Shown piece after piece: positions 40,466 to 51,390 of a stretch of 64,000 nucleotides of DNA. The first letter of the stretch is position 1; each line of letters begins with the position of its first letter. The stretch is taken from positions 24,946,100 to 25,010,099 of the forward strand of contig NC_031769.1 in NCBI RefSeq assembly GCF_001522545.3. The letters run 5' to 3'. The stretch comes from Parus major (lineage: Eukaryota > Chordata > Aves > Passeriformes > Paridae). The translations under genes were made by a program, and so were the position numbers. Below the pieces are notes generated by a model. That model did no database searches. It was not told the DNA's origin and worked only from the letters and a program-made list of their open reading frames with translations.

Positions 40466-40562
40466 TCTGGTCTAATGGAAGGTGTCCCTGCACATGGGAT
40501 GTGGGATGGAACTAGATGATCCTTAGGGTCCCTTCCAAATCCAAACCATTCTAGAAGTCTAT
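40466..40562 (+). mobile_element. CR1 LINE 3'-end fragment
   Basis: 'ggtctaatggaaggtgtccctgcacatggga' followed by 'ggaactagatgatccttagggtcccttccaaatccaaaccattctagaa' is a plus-strand CR1 3' terminus, about 95 bp. Confidence 0.88.
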
Positions 40563-42919
40563 GACTTTCTCTTCCCAATGAACAGTATAAGACTTGAGAG
40601 AATATTTTAGAAGGCTTGGCTGATTTGAGGGTAACACCATTTCCAGGCCTTGATTGCACCACTCAGCTGGGTTCTGAGGCCTCACTATGCTCACATAAAG
40701 CAAGGAAGTCTGGAAGATATTTAGTAACTTAAAATTGAGGCCATAATGAAAAGTACTTAAGCTTGAATTCTCCAAATGACTGTGCAGCCTTTCCAGAATA
40801 CGCAGCAGAATCTGCATCACACCAGAGAGTTGTAATTGGTGGGATGAGGATGTCTGTGCTCCCTGCCTGGGAAGGGTCCCAGTCTGGTGGCTCATGACAT
40901 GACTGGATTCTAGGGCTGTTTTTTTCCAGAGTGAATAGGTGAATGTCTGCTTCTGAGAAATGTCCTGTGGTGACAACAGCAACAGCATGACTTACCACTC
41001 CTCCTGCCACACACCCTTTCTTTCATCGGGGGAGAAAAAACCACTTCATTCAGCTTTTCATCTATTATTTTTCCAGAATCATGTCTGAAGCCAGCTGCAG
41101 ACTCGACCTGTGTTTATCCAATACAGTATTTACTACTGCCCCAATTCTTGCTTTAGGACCAAGAAGGAACCTTATCTCGAGTGGGCACTTTATAGCACTA
41201 CTGCTTGCTCTGCAGTTCTTAATATAAATGGCTTCAGGAAAAGTGGATGATTCCTTGCTTGAGCTTCTCTCATTAAGAAAACCCATAAGAAACAGTTGAG
41301 CAAATCCCACATTCCAGTTCGAAAACTATAGAGACCAACTTGAGAAAGATAATGAGGACCTCAAAGTGTTCAGCTGCAGCTTTTTTTTTTTTATTAAAAC
41401 TGTAGCTGCCTGGCTGACAGAGAGCAGACAGCAATAAGGCAGATGCTGCCTTGCCTCCCATATGTCCACTGTACAAAATTAAATCCCATCTCCAGCCAGT
41501 TAGCACTGAATGGTGAGAAATGCTGTCCACTGGAGTCCCAGCAGACCAACTTGTTTGCCCAGCAGCTCTCTCCTGGGTGTGCTGCACCTTCTGGCAGGCA
41601 GCCTGCTGCAGCAGCCATGCTATGGCACCATTTGTACCCAAAAATGAGGTGTGAGAAACAGCCCTGGGAGAGTAGCAGAGGAGCAAAACATCTCTCCTTA
41701 AATCCTGTGAAATACTTGGGCTTATCTGTTCCAGCTTGGTTCAGGGAGAACAGTTTCTCTTTTTCTGTTTGAACAAAAATCATTGAATGGAACATAAAAA
41801 AAGAAGTTTGGGAGCCTTAGGGTATGTTTGATGGTTACACACATTCATAATAGAGCAACAGAGTGGTTGCTTAAGGGAGTGCTTTACACCCACCCCCGAC
41901 ATGCTGCAAAACATGGCACAAAAGCCTCCAAAGAGACATCAGCTAATAATAAAATTGCTAACTATAATCACACAGCAAGAAGAATGGAATTATTTTCTTT
42001 CACAATACTTTTTTTTTTTTCTCAAAGGCTTCTTTCTGCAGGGAGTAGAGTTTGCACAGGCATTTGTGAGAAAGTGCCTGTATTTGCTGCTGAAGTAGGC
42101 AGGGACAATGTTTCCTGTAAACACCAGGATCTTCAGAAAAGCAGGAGAATAGAAGCTGGGAAGGTTCAAGCAGGTTAAAGTCAAGTCCCCCTGATGACAG
42201 TTTTACAAGATGACTCCCCAGATGGAGTGACTTGAACTTCTGCTACTATTATTAAAATGTGGGAATATTTTTCTCTTTCACTTCAAGTACCCATCACTGG
42301 ATGTATAAATGCTGTAAATATTGTGTCTATGAATCGCTTTTTGACAGCCTTTTAATTATAATAATTAAAATCTGTTTACAAAGTCAGATGAAAAGAAGGC
42401 TGAGTGACTTTGGCCTGTGACTTTGCCTGCCTAGAGGTTCCTGGTGACAGAAATGGTAATAGTTTTTGACTGTGAAAAAGTCTTAGCTCTACAGCAGCCC
42501 CAGCCACAGCCTGATGGGGTTTTTTGTGTCAGCAGAAAATTCCGACACATTATGTTTTCATACCCATGGTAGTATAAATGACCTTAAGCTTTGAATAAAG
42601 TACAGGAGCTGGTCTATCTGTTTAAATGATTAAGCAAAGAGCCAGGGACAAATCTCTCCTGTCTTTTCTGTGTCTGCTTGCTGTGCCAAGTACACCAAGA
42701 AAGCATGAAGACATCAGTATGAGATGCATTTTCAGTCAGGGAACTTTCAGGGAAATTACAGGGTTCTGCAGAATTTCATTCCCCATTAGGACTGACTAGT
42801 GTTAAAGTGGAAAAGGAAAGATCTCTTATACCTTTTCCCCTTCGAGAATCTGCATGCTATGTTTAGGCAGAATGTTGTATCTAATTGGGAATAATTATTC
42901 TATAAAACCAAGGCTGCTG
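40563..42919. other. Unique non-coding DNA
   Basis: No confident gene. Overlapping frames on both strands at 41394-41795 lack domains. A T12 run lies at 41381-41392. A perfect 21-bp inverted repeat in a conserved-looking context (42350-42370) is described under findings. Confidence 0.45.
42350..42370. repeat. Perfect inverted repeat of two homeodomain-type cores
   Basis: TTTTAATTAT and its exact reverse complement ATAATTAAAA face each other across one A. Each arm holds a TAATTA/AATTA core of the kind bound by homeodomain proteins. It could be a dimeric binding site or simply AT-rich chance. Confidence 0.7.
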
Positions 42920-42920
42920 T

Positions 42921-42954
42921 TTCTTTTTTTTTTTTTTTTTTTCTTTTTTTTTTT
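42921..42954. repeat. T-rich homopolymer tract
   Basis: 34 bp of T interrupted by two C residues. No processed-gene copy was recognised on the side where a reversed poly(A) tail would place one. Confidence 0.9.
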
Positions 42955-43622
42955 GTGGCAATTCAGTTTCAATCTACCATTACTATGTACAAAGTAGAGC
43001 GTTGCTGTGACATTTTGTAGATAGTTTAAAACACTGGGAGTATGTCCCTTGTTATGACCCACAGAATAATAATAAACAAAGGAACAGATTTTACTTGGCT
43101 AAACCTTCATCTCAAAGCCCAAAGTAAGAAGGCTTTCTTTGCAAAAATATGGCACTGCAAGGGTTAGACTCTGCTTTGGTGGAATCCATTTCCTTTGCCA
43201 GGAAATGTCGCACTGAACAAATATTCTGTGGGTACATTTCAGATACCTGGCCATAAGCACTGCAGAATATCTTTGAATTAAAAGAAAAAGAGTGCTTTAA
43301 CATTTGTATTTTCTTGTCTATCCACCTCAAGCAGGTCAGTGTACAATGACCTTTATAAGCCAGAGAAGACAAAAGCCTTACAGGATTTTCCCACACGCCT
43401 GTCGAGGCTCACCAGCCATTGCAAGGTGCCTCAGCAAAGACTGCACTACTTAGATGGCAAAAATCTGCAAAGCCAGCCCCTAAAAAAGGGCTTATAAAGC
43501 TAAACTGCTGTATCTACCCTGATTTATAATGCACTGATTGATGCATTAGGACTTTAATTTTAATCATTTTTCATTTGAGAATAATTTGGTAACTTAAATA
43601 AATATAACCAAAGAAAAGAGGG
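42955..43622. other. Unique non-coding DNA up to the gap
   Basis: No gene or repeat was recognised. A minus frame at 43112-43396 has no domain. The last bases before the gap are GAGGG. Confidence 0.5.
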
Positions 43623-43802
43623 NNNNNNNNNNNNNNNNNNNNNNNNNNNNNNNNNNNNNNNNNNNNNNNNNNNNNNNNNNNNNNNNNNNNNNNNNNNNNN
43701 NNNNNNNNNNNNNNNNNNNNNNNNNNNNNNNNNNNNNNNNNNNNNNNNNNNNNNNNNNNNNNNNNNNNNNNNNNNNNNNNNNNNNNNNNNNNNNNNNNNN
43801 NN
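43623..43802. other. Assembly gap of 180 N
   Basis: A run of N of known position but unknown true length. It is entered from the left by GAGGG and left on the right into a GAGG repeat, so the missing sequence is most likely the same repeat. An open frame drawn across it is meaningless. Confidence 0.99.
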
Positions 43803-43828
43803 GAGGGAGGGAGGGAGGGAGGGAGGGG
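43803..43828 (+). repeat. (GAGG)n purine microsatellite, G-quadruplex-prone
   Basis: Six runs of at least three G separated by single A residues, directly at the gap edge. Such G3 runs with one-base loops are a textbook quadruplex pattern and often stop sequencing polymerases, which would explain the gap. Confidence 0.95.
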
Positions 43829-46390
43829 AAGAATAATCTTGTGCTCCATTATTTTCAAGTCATGTGAACTGGCCTTACTCATATGACCACAGAAAACATT
43901 CTAACAATAGTGCCCTGTTCCTTCTTTTTTCATGTCTGTGTCTTCATATGGTAGATATTCTTCCCCTCTTTCTGGTTCTTCCCCAAACACAGCTGTAAGA
44001 AAACTCTCTGAAAAATACACTGTAGTTTACTGCTTCTAAACCCTTTATTACCTTCTAAACTCTGACAGCCAGTTGTAGTGAGATGTTCCTGTACCAGGAA
44101 CTCACAGCCTAACTCCCTTCTAAGGTTCTCACTCAGCTGGTCCTGTGCTGAGGATTTATAGATTTATAGATTTTGTTTTGCAACCTCCAAAGCTGAGTTT
44201 GGAGCAGCACTCTGATATGGCCAAAGGATGATTTCCTCTCCCCTGCCACAGCCTATCTAACACAGGGAGAAAAAAATCCAGATGAAAGCCACCATGACTG
44301 CTATCTCTCCCTGACTGTTAGCATACAGTTTACAAGTATAATTTGTGTACTGAGGAAATTAGCAAAGGTCACAAAGATGATATTACCTTGTGCCTCTTAC
44401 AGTGGGCCAGTCTCATACATTAATTCTTCTCATCAGCCAAGAGAATCCCTTACTTGCAAGGCTGTCCCTGAAAGCAGGATGAGGGTGAAGTAGATGCTAT
44501 CCAGCTTGTTTTACTGAGTGCCTGCTGACCTGTGGCCCACAGTGTAGGAAAGGTTTGACTATGCCAAACATTAAGATTGTGACATGATGCTGTTACTCAG
44601 GCTGAGTGTTAGCATCCTGCTCTCAGCAGTGCAGCTCAGTAATGCACTCAGAGCATTGTGTGCCGTGTGAATTCAGCATGTGGAAGCTGCTCTGAGCCCA
44701 ACTTCCACATCAACTGAGAAAAATCAGTCCTTGAAGATGAAAATCTTCAGCTTAGAGCAGCGTGTTGTTCTGTTCTAAGTACAGACCTCACTAGTATTCC
44801 CATACTATTCAGTTTCCTCAGATTCCAGTTAAAAATTAAGTCTTTATTTTTCTTCTCACACATCAGTCCTGAGCTGCAGCATTTGCTCAAAGGCTGTACT
44901 TTGGCCCCTCACCCTGGTAACCCCTTCCAAAGTGGGAGAGCGCAGCTGGTGAGAGCAGACAGACGTCAGCACATCCTTGCCCAGCAGCTGGGAGGTGAGG
45001 TCAGGTGTCTGTGGTGTGCAGAAACACCGGGTACAGAACCGCCGTGCACAGCATTGGCCTCCTCCTCTAAGAACACAACCTCTCACTCCCCAGCCGTGGC
45101 AAAGGATTTAGCTCTCAAATGAGAAGCCTCCTGAGGCAGGAGAGGCCTGCAGGACATATCTTTTCAAGGATCAAAGAGCATTTGCCCAGCTCCTAAACAC
45201 CAGAGAACCTCTCTTTCAAGTTTTCAGTGAAATTCTCTTTCAAAAAATAAGAGCCAAGCCCAGACTGTTTCCCAAGAGCAAAATGGGCTAAAAAAAGTTT
45301 CTGCAATAGGAAGAATTTTCACTTTGCATGACAGCTTGACTAATCTTGGCTGGTACATCTATCAGCTTTTAGCTGCAAACTTAATGGCCCTACAGACAGA
45401 CAGGTAGGAAAAGAGCTTTTATCAATGCCTGTGGCTTTGAAGTCAGGTTTCAGACCAGCAGTTGCTGACAAACATTTTGCTTGATGAAGAAAGATGTCAT
45501 TATTTTTGTATTCCTGACCAGATAAAAAATCCTGGAAGCTTTTTTCCTCATCTTTATAGAGTCCTCATGAGGCACTGGGATGTCCCCTAGCTCCAGCAGG
45601 TTGTCTCTCCTGCATGCTAAAAACCTTTTGCAAGCAAAACACCCCAGTTAAATCAATGAAAGGGTTGCCTGAATGAGGATCTGGCCTTGTCAGTGTTAAG
45701 CTGAGTGGAAAGATCTTTAGATGATTGATTTCCCAAGCCTCTCAGCACTGGAGTATCCTGTTCCTGAATCCTCTGCTCAGCCAGAAGGCAATTATGTGCA
45801 ATCTCATCAGTGGTGATTGGTAGGAAATATCTCCCTCACCATGCAACATGTGATAATGATACTCACTCAGGGTATGTGCCTTGTCCACTGCTGTTGCTCC
45901 AGATGTAGGTTTATGACTTTGTGAGGTGTTCCTCAGCAGTGTCTTTGTCTAGCAAATACCTTATCCTGCAGAGCTGAATATTTGCAGATATTCCCCAGCA
46001 AGAAGAGGTGCCAAAGAAATGTCAGTTTCCTTCCTCTGCAAATATTGCCTTGGAAGGATAGTGGAGAAGAACTGGAAAGGTTCAAAGAATCAGCAACTAA
46101 GACCTGTAGGGCTGCTGCAAATGCAGTTCTCTGTTTCTGTTCATGCATAAAAGGCTGCCTCAGTTTGAGCAGGTCCCCAAAAAATCTTTTTAGTGCTGTC
46201 CCCTTGAATCCACATTTTTTGGATTATTTTTGTGTGAGAAAACAAGTTTCAGAGGGGCAGAGGGTCACACAGAGACTGTTTCACAGCTGGCCCAGGCCAC
46301 TCTGGTGGATGCTAGTTTGATTCACGTTTCCAGCTCTCTCTATAGGGGCTCTTATGGTCAGAGCTGCAGATGACAGCCTGGTTTACTTAC
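43829..46390. other. Unique non-coding DNA
   Basis: No confident gene. A GC-richer patch with several CpGs lies at about 44935-45105, and short frames in it lack domains. A near-tandem 'gatttataga' duplication lies near 44154-44173. A 112-codon plus frame at 45982-46320 has no recognisable family. Confidence 0.45.
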
Positions 46391-46555
46391 CACCAGTGTT
46401 CTAGAGGTCTCTCTGGCTTGGTAAAACTCACTGGATCTTTTTCCTCCTCCTGCAAGGTCTTCTTTGATGTAACTGGGGTAGCAAAGCTGATTGTTCATCA
46501 GCACATAGGGCTGGCACATCAGAATGGCTTCTGTCTCCACGGAGTCAAATAGATA
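46391..46555 (-). other. Candidate 55-codon internal exon (unproven)
   Basis: On the minus strand a CTGCAG acceptor-like site (46556-46561) is followed by exactly 165 nt of open frame and a near-consensus donor, CTGGTG|GTAAGT (donor at 46385-46390). Entry and exit are both phase 0. The translation is mixed and protein-like (for example NNQLCYPSYIKED and SSEFYQARETSRTLV) rather than low-complexity. I do not recognise a family. The polypyrimidine tract before the acceptor is weak, no partner exon was identified, and the opposite strand is also open. Similar chance exons can be found elsewhere in the window. Confidence 0.2.
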
Positions 46556-48075
46556 CTGCAGTCAATATTAATCTTCCTTCCAAAATAGAAATTGTTTTGA
46601 AAGAAGTGACAACAAAGAAGAAATTCCTGGCTTTATAAAACTCCTCTCTACCTTCTACTGTGAAGGATCACTTGAGGCTGTTTTTTATTAGGATGAGAGG
46701 AAGACTTTGCTATTGTTTATACCTTTTCCTTCAGCGTGGTAGTTCTGCTTCAAACAGGTGCAAACCAGAGTAAGAGCAGAAACAACAGCTGCCTCTATCT
46801 GCTTTGTGAAACTGATGAGACTCAGAAATGTTCTCCTTACCCAGTGGAAGTTATACACCATCATTCCAAGGCAACAACTTCTCTCCCCCGTGACATAAAC
46901 AAAGTCTGTATTAATTATTCAGTGCGGCTCAAGACATTTTAATAATTAAGCATGAAAGGCTGGAAAAAAAGGCTAACACTATTGGTACCCTTCCCAACAA
47001 TCAGGATTACCAAATGGAAGAGTTCTGTGCAGGGAAGATGATTCCTCTTTTCCTTGGTCAGCAGAAGCTGTCAGAGAAGCTGTGCATGGGGCAGGTAACC
47101 TGTCCACTTCTGCCAAGTGATCCATGCTGCTTCACCCTGCACAGCATTCAGAGAAGAAAATCAAAGCCTCCCTATTTCCAGCTGTGTCCCAAGGGCAGAT
47201 CTACCCAGTCCCTCAAGATGAGTGGAAGTTCAGCACACTCAGATGAGTGTAGATCAGCATCTCTCTGCCAGACATGCAGTCTGAACTGGGATTATATGCT
47301 TGCAATCACAATTTACTAGGCTGAAGGCAGAGCCTGCAGCACGTGTTTTATATGAACACCTGATCCCCAACAACCTTCTACAATCCTGGTGGTGTTGATA
47401 GATTCCTTGTGTCCTCCTGCAGTCTCTTAGGCCTGCACTTCTCACCCTGTACCTCCTCTGTCCTGTGTGTTGCTCTGGAAGTAAAGGAGAGACACCCAGC
47501 TCAGACCCATGTTTCCATAGGCAGAGAGAATATCTTGCTTGATAAGTTGGTTCCCACTGTCCAGGGTGTGTTTTACTTTACCAACAAGCTGTACATTTTC
47601 CAGACCCTCTACAGCTGGGATGCCTGTGAGTAGCTTTCAATAACCCTCTTTTTGCAACATTAACACTATTTTAATTGCTAATATATTGGCATGGTTTCCA
47701 AAACATTATCATGAGAGGAAGAAAAGCCAGCTAGTTGATATTTACACTAGAGCTGGGCACTATATGCCACATTCTCATCATTGTGGTCCATTTTCCACAC
47801 AGGACACTAAATGGAGTATGTGCTCATTCCTTATTTCCTTTTTTTACCGAGACTTGAGCCCCATGGTTAGAGGAGCCTTTGCTACTACTTTATAAATTTC
47901 TCACATTATACTCATATAACCCACTCCTTGTTCTGTCATGTGCATCTCTGAGAAGAACCTGGCTCCCTTTGTGTCTCTTCTAAGTGGAAGAGTGAAGACA
48001 GATGTGAGCTCCCATCAGCAGTATCTCCATTAATGTCTGGGAGCTTCCCCACTTCCCCTTACCCATCCTGTGACG
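46556..48075. other. Unique non-coding DNA
   Basis: No confident gene. A plus-strand segment at 47521-47625 has exon-like borders and is described under findings. Open frames at 47014-47319 and 47686-47895 lack domains. Confidence 0.45.
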
Positions 48076-48200
48076 TAGTCCCCCCCAGTCCTGGTGCCCT
48101 CCACTGCACCTGCTCCAGTGTGGCAATGTCTTCCTCATTCTGGGGAGCCCTGAACTGGACCCAGTCCTCCAAGTGTGGTCTCACTGGGAAGGAATAGAGA
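48076..48200 (-). mobile_element. CR1 LINE internal fragment
   Basis: 'cctccactgcacctgctccagtgtggcaatgtcttcctcattctggggagccctgaactggacccagtcctccaagtgtggtctcac' follows the reverse complement of the CR1 ORF2 C-terminal region. The 3' tail is absent, so this is an internal remnant with approximate edges. Confidence 0.75.
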
Positions 48201-50763
48201 TGAAGGATCTCATGTCCTGGATATTGCGAGGTGTTCTTTAGTAAAACAAATTAGCCTCTCACCAAAGCCAGCCACATCATCCCTACTGACCCTGCAGTGC
48301 AAACTACATCAGTCTTAGCCTTACTGCCCTCAGTGCATTCCTGTTTTAGTATCCCCTAAACCTGCAAAAGAAATTGAAGAGAAGAAAGGCTATTCATCAT
48401 TAAAACAATTGACACTGCAACAAAGGGCCAGCAATGGGCTTGGTAAGTGTCCAGACCCAGCAGGTCCCAGAGGCAAAAGTCCCTGGAAACACACAGTCTC
48501 CCCGTGCTCCCGGTGGGAAAGCTGTGGAGCCCAGAGCACAGGGCCTCAGAGCCTCTCTGGACCTACAGCAACCCCTAAAACCACAAGCCAATGTCTGAGC
48601 CCTGCTCTAGCCTAAGGGTTAAATGACTACACAGATTTCAGCTGTTCCTGGTGCAAAACCTGCCACTTTTACTTATGTGCATATAATAAATGACCTGAGA
48701 TTATTATACATTTCCTCTAAACTGCCACATTGCAAACTATGACCAATCTGACTAACATAATAAATGACAATCTAACTCCATTCATTACAGGTACTGTCAC
48801 TGCCACTTCAGTGCAAAGTTGTGATATGTTGTGGTGTAATGAGGCATGATCCAGCTTGCCGACAGCATCATGGTCTCTGGTAATTATCCTATTTTTCTTA
48901 TCTCTGTGAGTCATAAAATAAACAGAACAAGTGGTGAGAATTTTGGTTAAGACAGTGTCAGGTTGCCTTTTTGCAGACCAACCCTGTTGAATTATGAAGG
49001 ATGTACAAATCCTTGGCAGAAATAGCTCAAAAACAATTCTATGAGCAGTTGCTTGGTCACTTTTATCTGCTTGATTTATATTTTGGTAACCAATGACCTA
49101 TTTTAGCTTTGATCTGACAGTAAGATTCAAAAATCGCTTTCCCCCACATAAAACTACTACTTCAAATTGCAGATTATTTAAAAATGTGGAAGGGTATAAG
49201 GCGAAGCAATCCCCTCAATATTGAAGAAAGAATCCTCTTTCACTCAGCTCATGCCTTTAACCTGAAGTATGTAATTTTAACAAATTCTGAGCATGATACA
49301 AAGCAACATATGAATTAAGTTAATTCCATTCCGTGATTTGAAGTTGTCTTAACCAATCATGCTAAAGTCACAGAAAAGTTGATGTACCTGAAAGTCAGTG
49401 AGAAGTTTCTATGTCCACAGTACATCTGTGTTTCCTGGCTCTGTCTTTGTTGAGCTCAGTTTTGCTTCACCAAGGGTCAGTTGCAAGTCTGGAAAATTAA
49501 AAAGTCTGCCATTAAAGGTGCATAGAGAGTTTTATGAAAGTTTATCTGACTGTAAATGAACATTTAAATTTCATTTTGAGGGCTCTTATTATCTGTTTTA
49601 CAAAAATTGCTGAAAGGACTTCAGATGGTGGTATTTCTACTGATGGTTCCATCAATGACTAATGCCTATTAACTAGATCCTGTTAAAAACACCTCATAAT
49701 TCCAATAAGAAAACCCAACTTAATGACACTGTGCCCTTCATTTATTACTTTTCTGATGTATGTGCTGTTTGTATGAACAAACTTCTTTCACCTGTATTAC
49801 CTGGGAGGACATTTCATAACATTTATATTTTCTGTCATCAGGAGAAGAGATGTATGGTAGAAACATCAGTTCTGTCTAGCACACATTGCCTCTGAAATGA
49901 CCCTTCTCTCTGCCAGCACTGCACAAATGTAATCTTCATGGAGAGGGATGCACTATTCCTCCATCAATTAAGTGTCAATAACACTACAAGATGTAGTTTG
50001 CTTCCTTTTCTATTGTTTGGAAAGCTGGATTAAGTGTGCAAGAGAACTAGTAAGGGACAGGAGCCTGCTTTAACCACAGCTGTTTGTTTCACTTTAGTGT
50101 CCCTGAGAATTTCAAAGGCTGTATTTAGCATTTTGGGATAGGGAAATAGTAAAGCAAGGTGGCAACCAGAATTGAAATTCTATAGGAAATTTCACTAGTT
50201 TGAAGCCTGGTTTCACTCTAAAGCAGAAAAAAATAGCACATGAAAATATTTGAGGAAAAGGCTGGATAGGAGGCAGTAAGGTAAAATATTTTCCTTTGGT
50301 TTGTCTCATTTTCTATTCTTTCCACTATGAGATTCAACATATTTAGAAATGACAGTCATTTCAAAATACTGAACATTCCCAAACAAAAATAAATTGAGTT
50401 AAGCCATCTCATTAATAGAATTAAATTTTTCATTACATGACTATTCAGCCTTGCCTTAAGCATATTTTCAAATGAGAGAATATTACACCAGGGAAAATGA
50501 TCCACTTTTGCTTTATGAAGCACAACAATAGGATGTTCTGCTGCAGGGAAGCTGTGTGCTAAAGGACAGTGGAAGAGGCTAGGAATCTTCTCAGCCTTTT
50601 TGTTGTCTTTGGCTGCTGACTCTCTTTTTCCCTAGGTCTTGGGTACTTGACTGAAAAACAACCAGGTGCTGTGTACTGGTAGCCTGGTAGAACATGGCCA
50701 ACAGCCAACAGAGAGAAATTGTGGACCATGGCCAAGCAGGAGGGATAAATAGGGAAAATATTC
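48201..50763. other. Unique AT-rich non-coding DNA
   Basis: No gene or repeat was recognised. Confidence 0.5.
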
Positions 50764-51390
50764 AAGAATTTAATAGAATCATGAAGTACCAGTTAGGAAG
50801 GGACCTCAAGAATCATCTTGTCCAACCTTTCTTGGCAAGAGCACAGTTCAGACAAGATGGCTCAACACCCTGTCCAACTTGATCTTACAACCGGCTCATG
50901 CCGGAATGGAATCCACCACTTCTCCAGGGACAGTATTCCAGTGTCTAGTTGCTCTCATCATGAAAAATTTTCCTCTTGTCTCCAACTGGAATTTCCCCAG
51001 GAGTATCTTGTACCTATTACCCCTTGTATTTTCCATGTGACTCCTGACAAAAAGGGAGTCTCCAATTTCTTTGTAGCCACCCTTTAGATACTGGAACATG
51101 GTGAAGAGATGTCCACTAAGCCCTGTTTTCTCCAGGCTGAGCACACCCAGCTCTCTCAGCCATTTTCAAAGAACAGGCTTCCTGGTCCTTTGGTAATCTT
51201 TGTGACCCTTCTGTGGACCCTCTCCAGCCTGTTCACATCTTTTTTACATAGTGAGGACCAAACCTTGAACACAGCATTCCAGGTGTGGTCTGACAAGTGC
51301 TGAGTGGAGTGGGATAATGATTTCTTTATTTCTTCTGGTGGTGCCCTTGCTGATGCAACCCATAATCCCTTTCCCACTGGCTTTCTTTTC
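50764..51390 (-). mobile_element. CR1 LINE, 3' 0.6 kb with decayed reverse-transcriptase C-terminus
   Basis: This is the longest CR1 copy in the window. In reverse complement it runs from the ORF2 C-terminal region to a tail ('aatagaatcatgaagtacc' on the plus strand). Two minus-strand frames carry the typical CR1 C-terminal protein: 51156-51377 with RLERVHRRVTKITKG, and 50896-51144 with SLEKTGLSGHLFTMFQYLKG and RHWNTVPGEVVDS. The frame changes between them (about 51145-51155), so at least one indel has broken the ORF. It is 5'-truncated and cannot be autonomous. Confidence 0.95.

Noticed and set aside
42921..42954. T-rich tract as the reversed poly(A) tail of a processed pseudogene
   Set aside because: No gene-like sequence adjoins it and no target duplication was seen, so a simple homopolymer is the better reading.
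43571..43882. Minus-strand open frame across the gap
   Set aside because: It is open only because N bases cannot encode stops; the real sequence is unknown.
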